Assembly: GCA_017645305.1 (NCBI GenBank)
Contig: JAGCPD010000005.1
Span: 49,584-113,583 of the forward strand
DNA from: Bacteroidaceae bacterium
GTDB taxonomy: Bacteria > Bacteroidota > Bacteroidia > Bacteroidales > Bacteroidaceae
Reading direction: 5' to 3'
Length of the DNA stretch: 64,000 nucleotides
Part shown: positions 59,900-64,000 of the stretch, in pieces
How the letters are laid out: each line of letters starts with the position of its first letter
How positions within the stretch are numbered: the stretch's first letter is position 1
The notes under the pieces: model-generated
What the model was told of the DNA's origin: nothing
What the model saw: the letters and a program-made list of their open reading frames with translations, nothing else
The model's database searches: none
Position numbers and translations under genes: made by a program

Positions 59900-61240
59900 A
59901 TGAAAAAAATATATATTGCTACTTTATCCTTTTTCTTTATCTTTGCCATTGGATTCTGTTACGCTGAGAGTCAGCAAACAGAGAAGTGTAAAAGTCTAAT
60001 ACGTGAATACATCTCCGGCGGGCAGGGAAATATCGACGTTACCCCTTTGGTTGTTGGAATAAAAGATTTATTTTCGGCAGCGAATGCAAAGGAAAAACAA
60101 GAACTAATGGATTTTATTATCGCGAACATCTCTGAACAGTTGGATAATAATCAGGTTAGTTCAGCCCGTTCACTCATCAATATATATCAGATGGTTGCCA
60201 ATCATGATGACGAGCATCTACCTAAGCTGTATTACATCCTTGGAAACATTTATTCAGGACAGAAGGACACCGTCAGTCTAAAGCATACAATTACCTCTCT
60301 CGAAAGGTTCGCCGGTAACTCTGAGGAGTATCGCAATTATATTAAAAACCTTAATGACAACCTCCTACGTATCCGAAATTACAAGCCGGTATCGTACGAT
60401 ATTGAGGGATTATGGCTAACAGATGTTGCTTGGAATTCTAAGTCAACCTGGTTTAATTATCCCAAATATCATGTCGAAATTAGCAATATTGGAGGCAGAA
60501 ATCAATATCGTATAGATGGTTCTTTCATAGCTTCCTATAACAACAAACATTTTATGAGTGGTTTGATTTTTCAGGAGGGCAGTAATTACTCGCAAATCGA
60601 AAAAGAATTTGGCGAAGATTCCCTGTATTTGTTCTGGTCGTCAGAAAAACTGACAAATGCAGACCTCCAGAGTATAGCTGCAAGGCAGTATATGGCAGGA
60701 GCATTCGGTACGGCAGCAGCCGTTGGTGTAGCTGGCGGCAATAGCGACATGGGATCCCGTGTAACTGGTCAACTGGTAGGAGGCCTCACAGAAATAGGAT
60801 TGAATGCTCTGTTCAACAGCCTGTTCGCCCCCCAAAAACGGATTGTCATTATTGAAGCTTGGCTAAAGAAAGTTAGCAACAACATGTTTGAAGGACTCTT
60901 CTCTTGGAAAGAATCAAAAGTAGGGGCTAGTACTACCAACATAAATTTTGACGAAACAATAGATAGAGTTTCGTTAATGAGATGGAATAATGAAAGCGAG
61001 GTTTATTTTATGCATTATTTAAAGCCCCCAAAAGACATTGATAGAATTGATTATCTCAATGAGTTTGTTTATCGACCTCCTTTTTTGTACTATACCTATT
61101 TTAGAGATAGTCAAAATCAAGAGCTAAGGCAGGTATATCAGAATTGGAAAGCAACTAAATCTTCTGAAAGAAATGATTATTTACGAAACTATCATCAACA
61201 GCAGATAGAGAAATTAAAGAAATGGTGTATGAATAACTAA
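59900..61240 (+). CDS. Secreted protein of unknown function (cluster gene 1)
   Basis: 446 residues from the ATG at 59900 (an in-frame TTG at 59891 is less likely). Signal peptide with cleavage after CYAE. Residues 25-150 are helical, TPR-like. Residues 165-225 look like a beta-barrel/lipocalin-type stretch (YDIEGLWLTDVAWNSKSTWF, YHVEISNIGGRNQYRIDGSF). Residues about 265-315 are a glycine/alanine-rich hydrophobic run (AGAFGTAAAVGVAGG, QLVGGLTEIGLNALF) like glycine-zipper segments of membrane-inserting proteins. The C-terminal part is charged. I do not recognise a family. Followed by two more secreted proteins on the same strand with gaps of 10 and 4 bases. Confidence 0.72.
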   Translation: MKKIYIATLSFFFIFAIGFCYAESQQTEKCKSLIREYISGGQGNIDVTPLVVGIKDLFSAANAKEKQELMDFIIANISEQLDNNQVSSARSLINIYQMVANHDDEHLPKLYYILGNIYSGQKDTVSLKHTITSLERFAGNSEEYRNYIKNLNDNLLRIRNYKPVSYDIEGLWLTDVAWNSKSTWFNYPKYHVEISNIGGRNQYRIDGSFIASYNNKHFMSGLIFQEGSNYSQIEKEFGEDSLYLFWSSEKLTNADLQSIAARQYMAGAFGTAAAVGVAGGNSDMGSRVTGQLVGGLTEIGLNALFNSLFAPQKRIVIIEAWLKKVSNNMFEGLFSWKESKVGASTTNINFDETIDRVSLMRWNNESEVYFMHYLKPPKDIDRIDYLNEFVYRPPFLYYTYFRDSQNQELRQVYQNWKATKSSERNDYLRNYHQQQIEKLKKWCMNN

Positions 61241-61250
61241 TAGAATAGGT

Positions 61251-62777
61251 ATGCGTTTTAAATATATTTTTTTATTATCGTTATGTCTGATTCCAAATCT
61301 TGTTTGGGCTCAATATGAAGAAGACGAAGATGAAGAAGCTGAGAAGGAAAGAATTCTCAACGACCCTGCTAGTGCGGCAGCAGGAAGGAAGGCACAATTG
61401 GAATCTGCGTGGAGTCTGAGTGATCCCGATTTCAAATTTAAGGAAGCATATCGTCACGAAGATGGTGCTTGGGATACCAGGGAAATCAATGCACAGGTAC
61501 GCCCCATATCTGTACCTAAAAGTAGCTCAATGAAAAAAAAATCATCTAAATACAAGGTAGGGACTCATGTCATAACGAATCCTAAATTCATGCAAATGAG
61601 ACGAAAGCAAATTATTCAAGGACAGAAAGAAAGGGCCAGACAGGAGGAAATAAGAAAGCAACAACAGGCACTAAACAGGATTCAACAAGGTGTACAATAT
61701 AATGCAAGCATGTCGAATTATCGCATACAAAATACTCAAAGATTAATCGATAGAATAGAGAAACTGGAACAAGTAAATGCCGTTGATTTTGCCAATGTCC
61801 CTCAAGGGACTGCTGGCGCTAAGCCCAATACGTTGAGTAACAAACAGATGGCAAATCTGCTAAAGCCTAAAAAAGAAGAAAAGGGCTCCATTACGGTATT
61901 ATTTATTGAACCTAATACCGAACGGGAAAACCATCAGAATGTAAGTCTCATGCAGAACAAGAAATTGAATTTATACGATGATGGAGGATACGACCAGAAA
62001 GAATTGGATTTGTGGAAAGACGCTTTTTTTTCAGAAAAGCCAATTGTTCAGCCATGTTCTACTGCTACCCTGAATGAAGTACAGCAATATGAGGCAACGA
62101 TACTAATTGAAAATAATTTTCTTAATCTTGATAGTTTTAATATCACAACATTACCAGACATGGGATGTATTGCCCTTATTGGTGACAGCATTCTTTTATT
62201 GGATAACGATAGCCTGACATTTCTCAAATGGAGTGTACCGTCTGATGTCAGTCAAGTTATTGCATGTGGAGATAGGACCATAGGAAAACGTTATAATCAA
62301 ATAGTAGAAATAAAAAAAGACGGGCTGGGTATAATCTGTGAGTTAGATAATGAGGAATTTAATATATACGCCGAGTCAGACAGCACTTTCATCCTCTGTG
62401 CAAGTGTGGTAGATTTGTATGTTGTAACACGCGTTAACATCAATACAGGGACGTATGACGAGTTATTACGCACACCGACAATTATTCGTAAAGTAGTTTC
62501 CAATGGTAAGATAATCCTAACTTTGCTTAAGAAACGTATAATAGACATCACCGAATCACCAAAATTATTCTATCTGTCCGAGACAAGAATTAATGACCTG
62601 TGTATGTGTAACGAAGGTCTGTTATTGGCAACAGACGAAAATGTTTTGTTACTGAAGTCACCAACAGAGATTCTGACATTTACAAAAGAAGGAGCTAAAA
62701 AAATTTGGTGTGACGGTACAGATATTTATCTAATAAATAAAAAGGGAGATTTAATACGCTATTCAAAAAAATTATAG
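61251..62777 (+). CDS. Secreted protein of unknown function (cluster gene 2)
   Basis: 508 residues. Signal peptide (cleavage after VWAQ), then an acidic stretch (YEEDEDEEAEKER), a long basic, Gln-rich, probably coiled-coil region (about residues 115-180, RKQIIQGQKERARQEEIRKQ) and a C-terminal half (from ~270) of short beta-strand repeats with xxxLLDNDSLTFLK, LLATDENVLLLKS, IYLINKKGDLIRY, resembling a small beta-propeller. No catalytic motif recognised. Gap of 10 bases after gene 1 and 4 bases to gene 3. AT-rich relative to the 1-30 kb region. Confidence 0.72.
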   Translation: MRFKYIFLLSLCLIPNLVWAQYEEDEDEEAEKERILNDPASAAAGRKAQLESAWSLSDPDFKFKEAYRHEDGAWDTREINAQVRPISVPKSSSMKKKSSKYKVGTHVITNPKFMQMRRKQIIQGQKERARQEEIRKQQQALNRIQQGVQYNASMSNYRIQNTQRLIDRIEKLEQVNAVDFANVPQGTAGAKPNTLSNKQMANLLKPKKEEKGSITVLFIEPNTERENHQNVSLMQNKKLNLYDDGGYDQKELDLWKDAFFSEKPIVQPCSTATLNEVQQYEATILIENNFLNLDSFNITTLPDMGCIALIGDSILLLDNDSLTFLKWSVPSDVSQVIACGDRTIGKRYNQIVEIKKDGLGIICELDNEEFNIYAESDSTFILCASVVDLYVVTRVNINTGTYDELLRTPTIIRKVVSNGKIILTLLKKRIIDITESPKLFYLSETRINDLCMCNEGLLLATDENVLLLKSPTEILTFTKEGAKKIWCDGTDIYLINKKGDLIRYSKKL

Positions 62778-62781
62778 TACT

Positions 62782-63306
62782 ATGAGAAATGTTTTTTTTC
62801 AAATCGGACTAATGATAGTCTTTATTGTGTTATCAAGTAGTGTGTATGCACAGAGTAGTCGTGAAAAAATAGTCTTAGAATGTGGATGTGAAATAACTAA
62901 ATACAAGTTTAAATGTGGGTTGTGTGGCGGGGGATTATCTGTTGATTATGAATCAAGAAATCGATACAAAGATTCTAAATTATGGGATTACTATTGTCCT
63001 AAAGACACAAATCATAAACACTTGGGAATGTCGGATTCTATTGATTATATACACAAATGCAAGGTTGAGAGATGTGTCGAGCAATCCAAAAAAACAATAG
63101 AAGGTAATAATATCCAATTGACTCTGACAAATGTTTGTAAGTTGAAGCATAAATTCAATCTTCTTTTCGATGACGGAGAAAAGACTACTAAGCTGGGAAC
63201 ATTTGAGAATGGTAATTCAAGGATATTCAGGGTCACAAATTCTGAGAATTGGATAATTAAAATCGCACCTGCAAACAATGAAAATGATAAATTACGTGAT
63301 GAGTAG
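62782..63306 (+). CDS. Small secreted cysteine-rich protein of unknown function (cluster gene 3)
   Basis: 174 residues. Signal peptide ends near VYAQ. The mature part has eight cysteines at 34, 36, 45, 48, 72, 93, 98 and 119 (CGCEITK, CGLCGG, YYCPKD, HKCKVERC), a pattern like zinc ribbons or disulfide bonding in an exported protein. The C-terminal ~60 residues (NIQLTLTNVC... LGTFENGNSRIFRV) look beta-rich. No family recognised. Last gene of the unknown cluster, followed by a terminator. Confidence 0.7.
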   Translation: MRNVFFQIGLMIVFIVLSSSVYAQSSREKIVLECGCEITKYKFKCGLCGGGLSVDYESRNRYKDSKLWDYYCPKDTNHKHLGMSDSIDYIHKCKVERCVEQSKKTIEGNNIQLTLTNVCKLKHKFNLLFDDGEKTTKLGTFENGNSRIFRVTNSENWIIKIAPANNENDKLRDE

Positions 63307-63393
63307 GAAATAGAACAGTATTTTTAAAAAGGGAAATCTGTTTTCATGTTTGTAATTAATTGTTTGTTACGATAACCACTAACCGCTAACCAA

Positions 63394-63430
63394 GAATTAT
63401 CAATTTTCCATTATCAATTATCCATTAATT
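63394..63430. repeat. TTATCAATT/TTATCCATT dispersed repeat
   Basis: Units ATTATCAATTTTCC, ATTATCAATTATCC and ATTAATT; same family as 31161-31200. Placed just before the terminator hairpin. Confidence 0.6.
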
Positions 63431-63463
63431 AAGAAAAGGGGCAGATTTTGCCCCTTTTCTTAA
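63429..63463. terminator. Bidirectional terminator between cluster gene 3 and the HU-like gene
   Basis: TTAAGAAAAGGGGC (63429-63442) pairs with GCCCCTTTTCTTAA (63450-63463), 14 bp with a 7-base loop. A and T runs on each side suit termination in both directions; it overlaps the TAA stop of the minus-strand gene (63462-63460). Confidence 0.8.
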
Positions 63464-64000
63464 TCTTCAATCGAATCCCCATTCCCCTTAGTGAAGAGCT
63501 TGGAGGAAACCTCACTGGTCTGACCGTCCTTGATGGCAATCGCCTTCACGGTTGCGGTGTCAGAGAGCGTGACAGCCTCACTGTAGAGCGAACTCTCACT
63601 GGTGGGCGTACTGCCATCCGTAGTGTAACGGATTTCTGCACCGTCAGGTCCCGTGATAGTCACCTCAGTAGTCTCCTCGAACGGAGTCAGTCCGCTGATG
63701 ACAGGACTTGCCAAACTACCCTGATTCTGGTTCTCGTTTTGGTTTTCGTTACCATTCTGGTTCCCGTTCTGGTTCCCGTTTTCGTTTTCGTTTTGGTTTT
63801 CGTTCCCATTCTGGTTATTATCCTCCACCGTCCCGGGGTCACTGGATGTCACCTGCTTCACGATGTTGCCCTCGCGGTCATAGCAAGTGATGTTGATGCT
63901 GGTGTTGCGCAGCTCGTCCTTCAGCTCCGTTGCCGGCGTGAAGATGATGCGCCGTGTGCGTATGAGCGAAGCCTTGACATCGTTCACGTCAGACACGGTG
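63460..64000 (-). CDS. Partial HU-like DNA-binding protein with Asn-rich linker and chitobiase-type domain
   Basis: The frame is still open at the window edge, so the N-terminus is missing. The first ~60 visible residues (VSDVNDVKASLIRTRRIIFT, PATELKDELRNTSINIT) match the C-terminal arm of Bacteroidota HU-like (HU-HIG type) DNA-binding proteins, where VTASxIKKARVxFRPxxEL is typical. Next is a linker of about 35 residues made of Asn, Gln, Glu and Gly, then a CHB_HEX_C-type beta domain (SPVISGLTPFEETTEVTITG, EIRYTTDGSTPTSESSLYSE, AVTLSDTATVKAIAIKDGQT). That module is usual in chitobiases and secreted carbohydrate proteins, so its presence behind a DNA-binding domain is odd. No signal peptide can be judged. 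Confidence 0.72.
   Translation of the reverse strand, partial: TVSDVNDVKASLIRTRRIIFTPATELKDELRNTSINITCYDREGNIVKQVTSSDPGTVEDNNQNGNENQNENENGNQNGNQNGNENQNENQNQGSLASPVISGLTPFEETTEVTITGPDGAEIRYTTDGSTPTSESSLYSEAVTLSDTATVKAIAIKDGQTSEVSSKLFTKGNGDSIED
63717..63823. repeat. In-frame 6-base-period coding repeat
   Basis: Inside the HU-like gene, GGTTTTCGTT/CTGGTTCCCG-type units repeat with a 6-base period over about 107 bases, encoding alternating Asn with Gln, Glu or Gly. Because the period is a multiple of 3, length changes would keep the frame. Confidence 0.75.

Noticed and set aside
63717..63823. Hexamer repeat as a CRISPR array or regulatory iterons
   Set aside because: It is within a coding frame and has no spacers; the pattern is explained by the Asn-rich linker.

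Overview
The window looks like a chromosomal segment of a Bacteroidales bacterium, most probably a gut or rumen Prevotella or close relative. Evidence: several genes are preceded by the Bacteroidota promoter pattern (TTTG, about 19-21 bases, then TAnnTTTG); the ribosomal cluster rpmB-rpmG-DUF4295 is typical of the phylum; many Bacteroidota families occur (GH92, paired GH20, Omp28-like, DUF4296, DUF3667, HU-like proteins with added domains, secreted proteins with YDLNGRRV-type C-terminal ends); and intergenic spaces carry CTAAAGT/CTAACGT and TTATCCATT-type short repeats. No integrase, transposase, rRNA or CRISPR array was seen. One tRNA (Arg, UCU) is present.

Layout. 0-2.3 kb: end of a GH92 alpha-mannosidase, a D-lyxose (mannose-type) isomerase and a PfkB sugar kinase, which together could form a mannose-to-fructose-phosphate route. 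2.3-6 kb: a SIMPL protein, a large secreted protein of unknown function and the tRNA. 6.2-10.1 kb: two tandem GH20 paralogues. 10.1-16.3 kb: an AddB-like/AddA-like recombination nuclease pair. 16.3-20 kb: panB, trpB2 and a secreted thioredoxin-like Omp28-related protein. 20.3-27 kb: ileS running in frame into a DksA/TraR-like domain, lspA, a DUF4296 lipoprotein, a small protein and a GH43 enzyme. 27-29 kb: a small secreted protein, DUF3667 and DUF4375 proteins on the minus strand. 29.1-30.9 kb: a NifU/IscU-like scaffold and a GGGtGRT-family protein, followed by a strong terminator. 30.9-31.96 kb: a gene-free kilobase rich in repeats, including iteron-like inverted 9-mers around an AT palindrome and a duplicated promoter. 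32-41.3 kb: smpB, a 48-base tandem repeat, a CxxCH-containing propeller lipoprotein, a DUF6057 membrane protein, an M16 protease and a metH that lacks the reactivation domain. 41.3-50 kb: DUF721-recF (minus), a TPR protein and ribH (plus), then lon-tgt-LptF/G-DEAD helicase (minus). 50.2-55 kb: an unknown protein and a GH25 lysozyme (plus), then nhaC-DUF3298-rsmG-MBL (minus). 55.1-59.7 kb: kdgK-eda, map-tsaD and rpmB-rpmG-DUF4295. 59.9-63.3 kb: three co-directional secreted proteins of unknown function. 63.46 kb to the end: a partial HU-like protein with an Asn-rich linker and a chitobiase-type C-terminal domain.

Most genes are conserved housekeeping. The parts most worth following up are the scaffold/GGGtGRT pair, the unknown secreted trio, the HU-like/CHB_HEX fusion, the IleS-DksA continuous frame, and the way short dispersed repeats have entered coding sequences and supply start or stop regions. 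All functional calls are from reading the sequence without database searches.
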